A DNA stretch of 64,000 bases, taken from the NCBI RefSeq assembly GCF_022559625.1, contig NZ_CP042288.1, positions 1,016,409 to 1,080,408 of the forward strand, read 5' to 3'. The notes beneath the pieces are model-generated. The model worked only from the letters and a program-made list of their open reading frames with translations. It did not search any database and was not told where the DNA came from. Position numbers and translations under genes: made by a program. The DNA is from Aquisalinus flavus (GTDB lineage: Bacteria > Pseudomonadota > Alphaproteobacteria > Caulobacterales > Parvularculaceae). Shown piece after piece: positions 28,929 through 37,225 of this stretch (position 1 is its first letter; every line of letters begins with the position of its first letter).

Positions 28929-29969
28929 TTATCCGGTACGCCCGGCGTCGCGAAAGCGTTTTGGCGAAAGTCCTGTCCAGCGCTTGAAGCACCGTGAAAA
29001 ATTTGACGCTGAGTCAAAGCCGAGTTCAAATGCAATGGACTGAATTGGGCGATTGGTTGAAAGCAGCATGTCTTCCGCGCGTGCCCTGCGAATATCGTCT
29101 TTGATCATTCTGAAAGACGTACCGGCTTGCTCAAGTTGCCGCCGGAGGCCGCGCTCGGAATAACCTGTCTCTCTCGCGACACTCGCTAAGCGCGCATGCA
29201 AATTCTCCTGTGTTTCCAGGAAGGCTTTTACCCGCGCAATCGGATTGGTCCAGTCTTCCAGGAACTGTGACAACTGCTCGCAAAACCCGACCAGCCGTGC
29301 GTGGTTTATCGGGTCCGAACCGGGCAGCGTTTTGTCGAGAAGGTCCGCCGGGACGATTATTTTATTGGCAGGTGCTCTGAATATCACCGGCACGCGGCTG
29401 ACCTGCGGAGCGATATCTGACCAATCTTCCGGCTCGTCGATCAAAGTCTCTACACGTTGCGCGATGATTGGCTGACGCAGCATTTCAAGCAGGATCCGGT
29501 TGAGCACCACAAGGGCGCTTGCAATGACAAAATACGACACGTTGCCCAAAGCGATCCTTGGAATAATCTCGAGGTCTGCCTGATCTTTATCAGGGCCATC
29601 AAGGTTTCTTTGAAACCTGAAATCAATCATGGGAAACGTCACATTAATGAACCGGGCAAGAACACTCAAACCGTCCCCGAAGGTCGCTGCATTCATGGCG
29701 GCGTAAGCGGGCGGACCTATGAAATAAGGTTCAAAACGCGCGGCGAGCTTTGGGCCCAGATGGATATCTTTAGTCGTTTGCAGCGAATTCTCGACAAAAC
29801 GCCGAACCGTAAGAAAGTCGGTCCGAAATGCTGGGTCAGAGAGCAATTCCGGACGGAGGTTTGTCCCCTCGAAAAGAGCTCTGTTATCGTAGCCCTTTTC
29901 GCTCAATTCTCGATAAATAAACCCTAGGTAATTCATCGGTATTACCGGCGTTTCTTCATTGATAGTCAT
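28929..29969 (-). CDS. AraC-family transcriptional regulator with Arabinose_bd-type N-domain (346 aa)
   Basis: The C-terminal double HTH (LASVARETGYSERGLRRQLEQAGTSF and IQSIAFELGFDSASNFSRCFKRWTGLSPKRFRD) is typical AraC. The N-terminal domain resembles the OruR/Arabinose_bd type that senses small organic ligands. It is the upstream-most gene of the minus-strand run and is divergent from the patatin-barrel gene, so it is the obvious candidate regulator of the sulfatase cluster, although no site can be pointed to. There is no partner sensor gene. Confidence 0.88.
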   Translation of the reverse strand: MTINEETPVIPMNYLGFIYRELSEKGYDNRALFEGTNLRPELLSDPAFRTDFLTVRRFVENSLQTTKDIHLGPKLAARFEPYFIGPPAYAAMNAATFGDGLSVLARFINVTFPMIDFRFQRNLDGPDKDQADLEIIPRIALGNVSYFVIASALVVLNRILLEMLRQPIIAQRVETLIDEPEDWSDIAPQVSRVPVIFRAPANKIIVPADLLDKTLPGSDPINHARLVGFCEQLSQFLEDWTNPIARVKAFLETQENLHARLASVARETGYSERGLRRQLEQAGTSFRMIKDDIRRARAEDMLLSTNRPIQSIAFELGFDSASNFSRCFKRWTGLSPKRFRDAGRTG

Positions 29970-30289
29970 TTTTTCAAGTCTCTATCAAAACGGTCTAAAG
30001 CGGCAAAGCGCGCCATCAGCTCGAGTGGAATCCAGGATGTGGTAAAGGCATGCCGCCGATTCCTGATCGTATTCTTGCTTGTGAATGGTTTCAACTAAGG
30101 CGTACAGGAATCTTTTTTTGTCAGGTTGCGGGCATCGATCAATGAGGGTTCTTGAGAATAGCCGCAATTCCTGCCCGGCAAGAGCGGTGTGGCCGGATAT
30201 GAATATCAAATGACCGTTTAGGAACTTGCCTCAGTTCAAAAACCGATGCCTATCGTGATCGCGTGTATTGAATGCAAGAGGGGTGTCGC
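29970..30289. promoter_or_regulatory. Divergent control region between araC-like gene and patatin-barrel gene
   Basis: 320 bp with no supported gene. It is AT-richer than the flanks. A 74-codon minus-strand frame (29985-30209) starts with TTG without a ribosome site and is not called. The region probably carries promoters for both divergent genes; no operator motif stood out. Confidence 0.35.
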
Positions 30290-32515
30290 ATGGGGTCAAT
30301 TGTCAGGACCGCCTTGGTGGTTTTCGTATGTCTCGCCGCATCATCGGCAGCCTTGGCTTGCGATTTCGACGACATCGATGGCCCCGATGTGGCGCTGGTG
30401 CTCAGCGGTGGTGGGGCACTGACATCGACTCAGGTTGGCGTCATGCAGGTAATGGAAGAGGTCGGTGTGCCGGTCCACTGCGTCCTCGGCACGAGCATGG
30501 GCAGCGTTACGGGGGCCATGTATGTGGCGGGCTACAGCGCTGAGGAGATCGCCGATATTTACCGTGAACGGCCATGGGGCGAAATATTCCGGGGGCAAAT
30601 TTCACGCAATGATCAGGCCTTTCGGCAGAAAGAGGGCTATGATGACTATTTTGCAGATTACTTCGCCGGCGTAGGCTCCGACGGCGTGAAACTTCCCGGC
30701 GGCCTTTCCAGTATGGGCGGTCTTCAGGCTACGTTCCGCGACATCTTTTACCACATTCCCAATGCCTCCGATTTTACACGCGACTTCCGCGTGCCTTATC
30801 GCTCGGTCGCGATGAACCTCTCCACCGGCGAGGCGGTCGCTTTCCCACAAGGCGATCTCGTCCAAACCATTCTGGCCAGCATGGCTGTTCCGGGTGTCTT
30901 TGCCCCGCGCCAGATCAATGATGAGCTCTACATCGATGGTGGCATGGCCGCACAGCTTCCCGTCCAGTTTGCAAAGGACATGGGGGCAGACATTATTATC
31001 GCGGTGGATACGACAATCGAACCCGCCCGCGTCGAAGGCAGCCCCTCTGTCACGACCACTGCGAGCCAACTCATCCAGATCACGGTGTACCGCAACCGCC
31101 AGCAGGATGTGGCCCGCCTAGGGGAAAATGATCTTCTGATCACGCCTGACCTGACGGGCCTTTCGTCGTCCGGCTTTACACTCATCGACGAAGGTGTCGC
31201 ATCCGGACGTGCCGAGGCAGAAAAACACCGCGCACAGCTGGAAGATATTGCCCGCCGGGCAGCGCCCGCACGAAATCGTGCGATTGACCCCTTTGAGATG
31301 CGAGAAAACCAGGGGCCTCTGACAGTTGAAAACCTCTCCGACATAAATGACGAGCTTGTTCTGAACCGCCTGGACCTGGACAATGCTGATCCGAACGATC
31401 GTGAAACAATTGATAGCCGCTTGCGCAGTTTGTCCTCATTCGGTGCTTTCGGGGATGTCGATCTTTCGCGCTCGAAGGACGGACAATATCTGAAGATTGT
31501 GCCGCGGGAAATTGGCAAAAACCTGCTCCAGGCCGGCTTTCGCGCGTCGACGACTTTTGATGGTGATGCGCGCTACGCTTTGCTCGCGCGACTGTCCCGC
31601 CGTCCGATTGGCAGCTATGGCGGTGAGGGGAGCGTTTCGTTTGAACTTGGTACAGATCTCGGCGTCGCCCTGCAATATGATCAGCCCTTCGGCCCCGATG
31701 GCCGCTTTTTTGTAAGTCCGCTCCTACGCTATCGGGGTGAGGAAGTCCTGTTTGACCTTGGTGACCAGCGCCTCGGAGAGTTTTATGAGCAGCGTGTTGA
31801 TGCGCGCTTGCGCATTGGCCGTGAACTGGGCGATTGGGGCGTTGTCATGATCGAGGGTGTGGCCGCTGCCGGCGATATCGATACCGTGGTGACCTCCGTT
31901 CCGGATCTTCTGCCGGGACGATCTTATGAGATTGGCGGCGGTGCGGCTTATTTCGGCGTCGATACGTTGAACCGCACGACCTGGCCGACTTCAGGCTTCA
32001 GTGTACTGACGTCCGCAGAGCTTATGCACGATTTCGATACCGAAGAAGAATCGCAAAAATACAATATATACATCGCGACCGCTCATGAAATCGGCTCTGT
32101 CGGTCTAAATCTGAGACTTCAGGCAGAGGGCATCGAAGACGATGGCGATGTTCCAATCCAGATTCTGAACCTTGGCGGTTTCAGGCGGGTTTCTGCCTTT
32201 GCCGAGAATTCCATTCCGACGGATCAGTATGCGCTGGTCACGGCCGATATCTTTCGACGTCTGACAGGGTCGGAGGAAATCCTGAATTTCCCGGTCTATT
32301 TGGGCGGGACCCTGGAATACGCAGAAATCAGTTTCGATCTCTTCGAAGAGCGGGCCTTCGACCTTGCAACGGTAACGCAGCGTCAGGAGGACAAGGGGTT
32401 CGCAGGATCGCTTTATCTCGGAGGCGATTCACCGTTCGGTCCTCTCTATCTCGGCCTCGGCGCCAGCGAATTTGGCGATCGAGCGGCCTTCCTGCATTTT
32501 GGTCGGGCGTTTTAA
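30290..32515 (+). CDS. Patatin-POTRA-barrel protein, PlpD-like type Vd autotransporter (741 aa)
   Basis: After an AAGAGGGG ribosome site, a signal peptide (VVFVCLAASSAALA) leads into a patatin lipase domain. The oxyanion loop is SGGGAL, the nucleophile elbow GTSMGS (S69), and the catalytic Asp is in DGG (D216). At about residues 350-415 a single POTRA-like domain follows (NLSDINDELVLNRLDL to IVPREIG), then a D15/Omp85-type barrel ending in terminal Phe (FGRAF). PlpD secretes its own patatin passenger, which acts as a surface phospholipase A. Both catalytic residues are kept. It faces the sulfatase cluster regulator. Confidence 0.88.
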   Translation: MGSIVRTALVVFVCLAASSAALACDFDDIDGPDVALVLSGGGALTSTQVGVMQVMEEVGVPVHCVLGTSMGSVTGAMYVAGYSAEEIADIYRERPWGEIFRGQISRNDQAFRQKEGYDDYFADYFAGVGSDGVKLPGGLSSMGGLQATFRDIFYHIPNASDFTRDFRVPYRSVAMNLSTGEAVAFPQGDLVQTILASMAVPGVFAPRQINDELYIDGGMAAQLPVQFAKDMGADIIIAVDTTIEPARVEGSPSVTTTASQLIQITVYRNRQQDVARLGENDLLITPDLTGLSSSGFTLIDEGVASGRAEAEKHRAQLEDIARRAAPARNRAIDPFEMRENQGPLTVENLSDINDELVLNRLDLDNADPNDRETIDSRLRSLSSFGAFGDVDLSRSKDGQYLKIVPREIGKNLLQAGFRASTTFDGDARYALLARLSRRPIGSYGGEGSVSFELGTDLGVALQYDQPFGPDGRFFVSPLLRYRGEEVLFDLGDQRLGEFYEQRVDARLRIGRELGDWGVVMIEGVAAAGDIDTVVTSVPDLLPGRSYEIGGGAAYFGVDTLNRTTWPTSGFSVLTSAELMHDFDTEEESQKYNIYIATAHEIGSVGLNLRLQAEGIEDDGDVPIQILNLGGFRRVSAFAENSIPTDQYALVTADIFRRLTGSEEILNFPVYLGGTLEYAEISFDLFEERAFDLATVTQRQEDKGFAGSLYLGGDSPFGPLYLGLGASEFGDRAAFLHFGRAF

Positions 32516-33178
32516 ACAGATCGTGTGATCACACAGACTGGACTGACGAGCGTGGAACAAAATCGGCCAAGGAGACAAGCGCTTGAAAAAATGGTGTCTC
32601 TGACGGCCGGTTAACACCCCCTGGAACAGAGCTCGGTCTACCGATCATGCCCAGTATTTTTTTGTGACATGGCAGCAGTGAGCTGGCGCAGGATTACTCT
32701 GTTGTATCCTCGCTGAAGGGCAGGGCGATTAGCGAGTTTCCCTTATAGTCGGGTCGTCTCGCACAGCACCTGCCTTGCCTGACGTCGGCTTCAAGCCGGT
32801 CTCGCAGGCACTTCGCCCAGTTTGCCTGTCCGCGAACCTCTCCCCGAAACTCCCGCAGGCGGGTCATGCTGGCTGCATATCGCGGTTTCAGCGCTGAGCC
32901 ATCCGGATATATTTATGCCCGACGCCTTCGATTTTAAAATAGTGTAGTGTTTCTTGCTGCGTGACCGGGCAAGAAAAGGGGTGTTCCGCAATCTCGGACA
33001 AGACGCGCTTCTGTCCGAGGTTTATTGAACTTGCCTGCGAAAAGATTTCGCCAGAAACGGCGACGGTATTTTTCTGCAGGTTTTTTGCAATATATTGATT
33101 TTAAACTATAGTTTCCGCTCTTTCATCATCGAGTGGGAGTAACCGCGTCAGCCTGCAAATATCCGGGAGAGCGACCTC
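32516..33178. other. 663-bp non-coding region with palindromes and hairpins
   Basis: No supported gene; a 66-codon minus-strand frame at 32791-32991 has no ribosome site or family. Structure seen: GTGTGATCACAC, a perfect 12-bp palindrome (32523-32534) just after the patatin stop. CTCGGACA/TGTCCGAG (32993-33000 and 33012-33019) forms an 8-bp stem with an 11-nt loop. TCGCC/GGCGA (33048-33063) is followed by a T run to 33073. AAACTATAGTTT (33103-33114) is a perfect palindrome 65 bp before the methyltransferase start. It could hold a small RNA ending near 33073 and the methyltransferase promoter. Confidence 0.4.
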
Positions 33179-34177
33179 GTGAAAGAGTTCAAGATAGATT
33201 GTAGCGAGACCCTGTCGCTTATTGGCGATATAAAGCCCGGCACCCATGTTCCGGAAGACAGACGCGTTTATGCCGAAGAGGAGATGATGGCGCTGTCGCG
33301 GGTACTCAAACGCCTGCTCTATGCGCCGTCCCAATTGCGGCGATTCCTGCAGGATCAGGGGGTGACCATCACCCCGGCGAATTTCTATAGCACCATCCCG
33401 ACCATCCGGGAAATCGAGGAGTCCTTCGCCAGCGGTACGACCGATAGCTATGACGAGTTGTTCGACGAGGCTGCAGTTCTGGACTTCCTCGACAGCATCA
33501 TGCCGTTCTCGGCGGAATTCGATCCGCCCAAGGATGGTGATCCGGATGCGGGCGAGTCGTATTTCTGGAATGCGCCAATGTATTCCTTTTCCGACGCCAT
33601 GTCCTATTACAGTATCCTGCGGTACCTGGAGCCCAAGAATATCGTCGAGATCGGCTCGGGCTTTTCAACCCTTGTCGCGCTTCAGGCCGTCTCCAGGAAT
33701 GGAAATGCGGGGAAGGTCACGTGCGTCGAGCCCTATCCACGCGATTTCATTGTCCGGAATCCGGACATCAACCTGGTACAGAAACCGGCGCAGGAGATCG
33801 AACCCGACTACCTCAATGATACGCTGCGCGATGGTGATGTGCTGTTCATCGATTCAACCCATACGGTGAAGCACAATTCAGACTGTCTGCGCATCTACCT
33901 GAAACTGCTGCCGCAGATCCGCCACGACATTCATGTGCATGTGCATGACATCTACCTGCCGCAACCATATTCGCTCCAGATGATGCGCGACCGTCAGATC
34001 TACTGGACCGAGCAATATTTGCTGGCGGCCTATCTCACCGGAAACAGCCGAACGAAGATTCTTTATGGCAGCAATTATTTGCAGCTGCGCCACCCGGAGC
34101 GGCTTGCCGCTTTCATGCATGGCCGCCAGAAGCCGGGCGGGGCGAGCCTGTGGTTCTCCCAGAAGGCCAAAGCCTGA
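33179..34177 (+). CDS. Class I SAM-dependent methyltransferase (332 aa)
   Basis: GTG start after GGGAGAG. The central domain shows NIVEIGSGFSTLVALQAV (SAM loop, motif I), VTCVEPYP (acidic motif II) and DGDVLFIDSTHTVKHNSD, which resembles the metal-containing O-methyltransferase/Methyltransf_24 group. An N-terminal region of about 140 residues has no recognised motif. Two His pairs follow in DIHVHVHDI. The substrate is unknown; sugar or lipid moieties are typical for this group. The gene stands alone. Confidence 0.8.
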   Translation: MKEFKIDCSETLSLIGDIKPGTHVPEDRRVYAEEEMMALSRVLKRLLYAPSQLRRFLQDQGVTITPANFYSTIPTIREIEESFASGTTDSYDELFDEAAVLDFLDSIMPFSAEFDPPKDGDPDAGESYFWNAPMYSFSDAMSYYSILRYLEPKNIVEIGSGFSTLVALQAVSRNGNAGKVTCVEPYPRDFIVRNPDINLVQKPAQEIEPDYLNDTLRDGDVLFIDSTHTVKHNSDCLRIYLKLLPQIRHDIHVHVHDIYLPQPYSLQMMRDRQIYWTEQYLLAAYLTGNSRTKILYGSNYLQLRHPERLAAFMHGRQKPGGASLWFSQKAKA

Positions 34178-34258
34178 CACTCCCAGAACTGGCACTCCCC
34201 GAACTGGCATAGCTGAATGCCGGGCTGGCGCCCGCAGAAAAATACCTGCTTTACCCGC

Positions 34259-35515
34259 TCATTCGTTCAAGTTCTTTTTGTCGGGACTGATCCAGTTGTA
34301 GAGAAAGGCGGGAATCTCCCGGCCTTCCCTGTAGAGAATGGAGGATGCGGCGCGCTCTGAGAAGTAGGCCAGGGTCCTTCTGATCTCTATCTGCCGGTCC
34401 TCAGGCAGATCTTTGATCACCGAGTACCATTCCGATACTTCCTCCCGGAACGGCGCGTATGCATTTGTAGTGTCGCTTTGCACCATCGCATCGTAGAATT
34501 CTCCGACCACGATGCTGTAGGTAATGTCTCTGGAAATGCTATCGGCCGTATAGCTGTCATGGATTATCTCCACGCCCAGCGGCTCGCTCTGCATGGCCGC
34601 GCGAACCTCTTGCATGACCTGGCTCGGGAAATCGCCATTCTTCAATCCCGTCGCAAGCCGTCCGAGCGAGTCAGTCATAGCCATGGCATCCTCGGTAAAC
34701 GTGCGCGGAATCCAGTAATTCCTGAAGGGAACAGGCGCTCCGTCCCCGCCGTCCAGCAGGTAGACGCCTGGCTCGTTCAGGAGTACGTCGAGAAAGGCGA
34801 CCTCTTCACGGTCGTAAATGCCGTCTTCCATGAAGGCATCGGCAAAAGGCTGGGCCGTCGTCTTGACCTTCCACCCGGAATATTCCTCCACTTTCGCAGC
34901 GGCGCGGGCGACATGCAGCGGAACGGAAAGCCGCTGCGATTCCTGCATGAGTTCGTCGGTCCAGGCCGGCACGTCGAACTCTATCGAACAGCCATCCTCG
35001 AGCACTACGCTGCCGACACCCAGCATGCCCTCTCCGGACTTGATCGTGCCGCGTATTGTCGCCGGGATTTCCCTCGAAATGAGATGTTCGTAGGAGTCAC
35101 TACGCCGGTTCTCGACTGTCAGCATTTCAAGGTCGTGCGTCTCACTCTCATTGCAGTAGATGCTGATCGCATAAAGCATGAAGCTGGCCCCGCCAGTGGA
35201 GACCTCGACACCCGACCAAGCATCGCCGCGATTCGGGCGCCCGGAATATTCAACACGCCCGCTGCCATAGTCGTACTCGCCCGAATTGCCGTTAAACTCA
35301 AAGTTGCCCTTCAGTTCCAGTGTGGCACCGCGAAGCGATGGAACCTCTGTCTCCGCGGGGTTGCCCTGGGCCGCCAGGGTTTCGCTTTTCATCCACTCGG
35401 CGAGACGTGCTATGTCGTCTTCTGTGATGGTGGCCGGATCGTCTGATTGTGCGCGGGCCGTCGCAGACGCGAGCAGCGACAGGGAGAGAAATCCCGCGGC
35501 GATGGTGACGTGCAT
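34259..35515 (-). CDS. Exported protein of unknown function (418 aa)
   Basis: Start 35515 follows GGAG with 8-9 nt spacing and gives a clear signal peptide (MHVTIAAGFLSLSLLASATARAQ). The mature part is Asp/Glu-rich, with a beta-sheet-like N-terminal half containing two Cys (YCNESET and DGCSIEF) and a helical C-terminal half (REEVSEWYSVIKDLPEDRQIEIRRTLAYF). No family recognised. It is an isolated gene, downstream of scfR in the same direction. Confidence 0.65.
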   Translation of the reverse strand: MHVTIAAGFLSLSLLASATARAQSDDPATITEDDIARLAEWMKSETLAAQGNPAETEVPSLRGATLELKGNFEFNGNSGEYDYGSGRVEYSGRPNRGDAWSGVEVSTGGASFMLYAISIYCNESETHDLEMLTVENRRSDSYEHLISREIPATIRGTIKSGEGMLGVGSVVLEDGCSIEFDVPAWTDELMQESQRLSVPLHVARAAAKVEEYSGWKVKTTAQPFADAFMEDGIYDREEVAFLDVLLNEPGVYLLDGGDGAPVPFRNYWIPRTFTEDAMAMTDSLGRLATGLKNGDFPSQVMQEVRAAMQSEPLGVEIIHDSYTADSISRDITYSIVVGEFYDAMVQSDTTNAYAPFREEVSEWYSVIKDLPEDRQIEIRRTLAYFSERAASSILYREGREIPAFLYNWISPDKKNLNE

Positions 35516-35637
35516 CTGAAGATCTCCGGCAAATATCAACGCTCAATCATATCCACCACCCCCAGAGTGGTCTCTCCCCCGTTCAGGGGGCGAGGTTTAA
35601 CTCCAGGTACATGCGCCTAGACGGTGCCTGAGAGCGG

Positions 35638-37077
35638 TCAGCTCTCCTCGAACTGATAGACCGAGATACCGCGGGCGCGCTCGTCGAAGGTGAGTTTCTT
35701 GTTGAGCGGGGCGTGGGCGCGGGACGCACAGTTGGGCCGGTCGCAGAGATAGCAGTTCACGCCGATGCGGGCTGGCTCATACGCTTCCAGATTATGCTCT
35801 TTCGCATAAACGAGACGGCGGGCATAGGCGATCTCGCAGCCGAGGCCAATGGCGACCTTGGTTGCTGTCTGCCCGTATGGGCCCTCGGGCCGCGAGACCG
35901 TGCGGGCGATGGAGAAGTAGGTCGTCTCGTCCGGCATCTGGATGATCTGGGTGCGCACCTTGTCGGGCGTCTCGAAGCACTCATGGATATTCCATAAGGG
36001 GCAGGCGCCGCCGAATTTAGAGAAATGGAACCGGCCCGACGAGAGACGCTTGGAGACATTCCCGGCCGTGTCGATGCGCACGAAGAAGAAGGGGATGCCG
36101 CGGGCGTCAGGCTTTTGCAACGTCGTCAGGCGGTGCGCGGTTTGCTCATAGCTGGTGCCGAAACGATGGGCGAGCAGCTGGACATCATATTTTGTCTTCT
36201 CGCATTCCTTGAGGAAGCGCTCATAGGGCATGAGGAGGGCGCCCGCAAAGTAATTGGCGAGGGTGACCCGGGCGAGGCCGATGGCATCGCCATCGGGCAG
36301 TTTGGCCTTGCGCACGAGAGCGTCGATCTCCTCCCGGCATTCCAGCATGCCGAGCTGAAACGCGATCTGGAATCGCCGACCGGACTGGGGCAGCACCTCC
36401 GACAGGTCGATGCCGCGCTTGTGCCGGTCGAAGAAGCGCAGATGGTCCGACATGTATTCCGCCGGCACGATCCGCACGCTGAGGCCATGGCGCTGCTGCA
36501 GGCGTTCGGTCATGGTGACGTTCGGCCGGTCGGTGGTGATGTTCAGTTCCTTCGCCAGGGCTTCGGCGGCCTCGTCGATGATCTGGAAATAATTGCGGTG
36601 CTCACTGACGAATTCCCGCACCGCCTCGACGCTGCGCACGGATTCTTCGAGCACCTCGACCTTTGCCCGGTCGGAGAGGGGGTTCGCCTCCGAATAGGTT
36701 CGCAGGGCCAGCTCGCGATACTTTGAGTGCATGCGAACAAGCGCCTTCGCGATCTCGGGGCTGGCATTGACCGCATCCTCGATCTCATTCTTGCTGATCG
36801 AGCCTGCTTCCAGCACCGGGTCGCGCAGTATATCAACGAGTTCCGAAATCGTCTGTGCCTCGCCGGCACTGGAGACCTCGGCGATATCGAAATCATACAC
36901 TTGCGCGAGCGTCAGCAGCAGCTTGGCGCTGATCGGGCGCTGGTTGCGCTCGATCAGGTTGATATAGCTTGGCGAGACGTCGAGATCCTCGGCCATCTGC
37001 GCCTGGGTCAGGCCCAGCGTCGTGCGCAGGCGGCGGATGCGCGGTCCGATGAGCAGCTTTTCCTTGCGGGTCGACAT
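35638..37077 (-). CDS. ScfR/RamB-type XRE regulator of the glyoxylate shunt (479 aa)
   Basis: Order of domains: XRE helix-turn-helix at residues about 12-70 (LRTTLGLTQAQMAEDLDVSPSYINLIER), a helical linker, an IrrE N-terminal-like domain without HExxH (residues about 190-320), and the C-terminal ScfRs domain (about 320-470) with NCYLCDRPNCASRAHAPL. This is the short-chain fatty acyl transcriptional regulator family, related to RamB of Corynebacterium, which controls acetate-metabolism genes. It faces the malate synthase and isocitrate lyase genes across 148 bp, strong support that it controls them. The Cys cluster may bind metal; that is inference. Confidence 0.88.
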   Translation of the reverse strand: MSTRKEKLLIGPRIRRLRTTLGLTQAQMAEDLDVSPSYINLIERNQRPISAKLLLTLAQVYDFDIAEVSSAGEAQTISELVDILRDPVLEAGSISKNEIEDAVNASPEIAKALVRMHSKYRELALRTYSEANPLSDRAKVEVLEESVRSVEAVREFVSEHRNYFQIIDEAAEALAKELNITTDRPNVTMTERLQQRHGLSVRIVPAEYMSDHLRFFDRHKRGIDLSEVLPQSGRRFQIAFQLGMLECREEIDALVRKAKLPDGDAIGLARVTLANYFAGALLMPYERFLKECEKTKYDVQLLAHRFGTSYEQTAHRLTTLQKPDARGIPFFFVRIDTAGNVSKRLSSGRFHFSKFGGACPLWNIHECFETPDKVRTQIIQMPDETTYFSIARTVSRPEGPYGQTATKVAIGLGCEIAYARRLVYAKEHNLEAYEPARIGVNCYLCDRPNCASRAHAPLNKKLTFDERARGISVYQFEES

Positions 37078-37086
37078 GGGGCCTAC

Positions 37087-37185
37087 TTTACAAACGTTAC
37101 AAAGTGAGCGGGTTCATCATGACATTCTTGACATGAAAACCCAATGAATACAGATAGATACTGTATCTATCACCCATTTGTAAAT
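37087..37185. promoter_or_regulatory. Candidate operators between scfR and the malate synthase gene
   Basis: A perfect 19-bp palindrome lies at 37153-37171 (GATAGATAC-T-GTATCTATC). Around it are TTTACAAACGTTACAAAG (37087-37104, two TACAAA elements) and ATTTGTAAAT (37176-37185), the same motif inverted. A further TTTACAA occurs inside the malate synthase start region (37239). These sit between divergent regulator and target genes, so they are likely binding sites; which belongs to ScfR is unknown. Confidence 0.5.
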
Positions 37186-37225
37186 ATGATGTTGTCAGTG
37201 AGTGTAATGACGAAAGGTCACTGAC

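Noticed and set aside
29985-30209. 74-codon minus frame starting at TTG
   Set aside because: No ribosome site and no family pattern; it sits in the divergent promoter region. A real small protein is not fully excluded.
32791-32991. 66-codon minus frame in the 663-bp gap
   Set aside because: No ribosome site, high Ser/Arg/Pro, overlaps hairpin region.
35576-35590. CCCCC-GTTCA-GGGGG as a terminator for scfR
   Set aside because: Short stem and no T run on the minus strand downstream.
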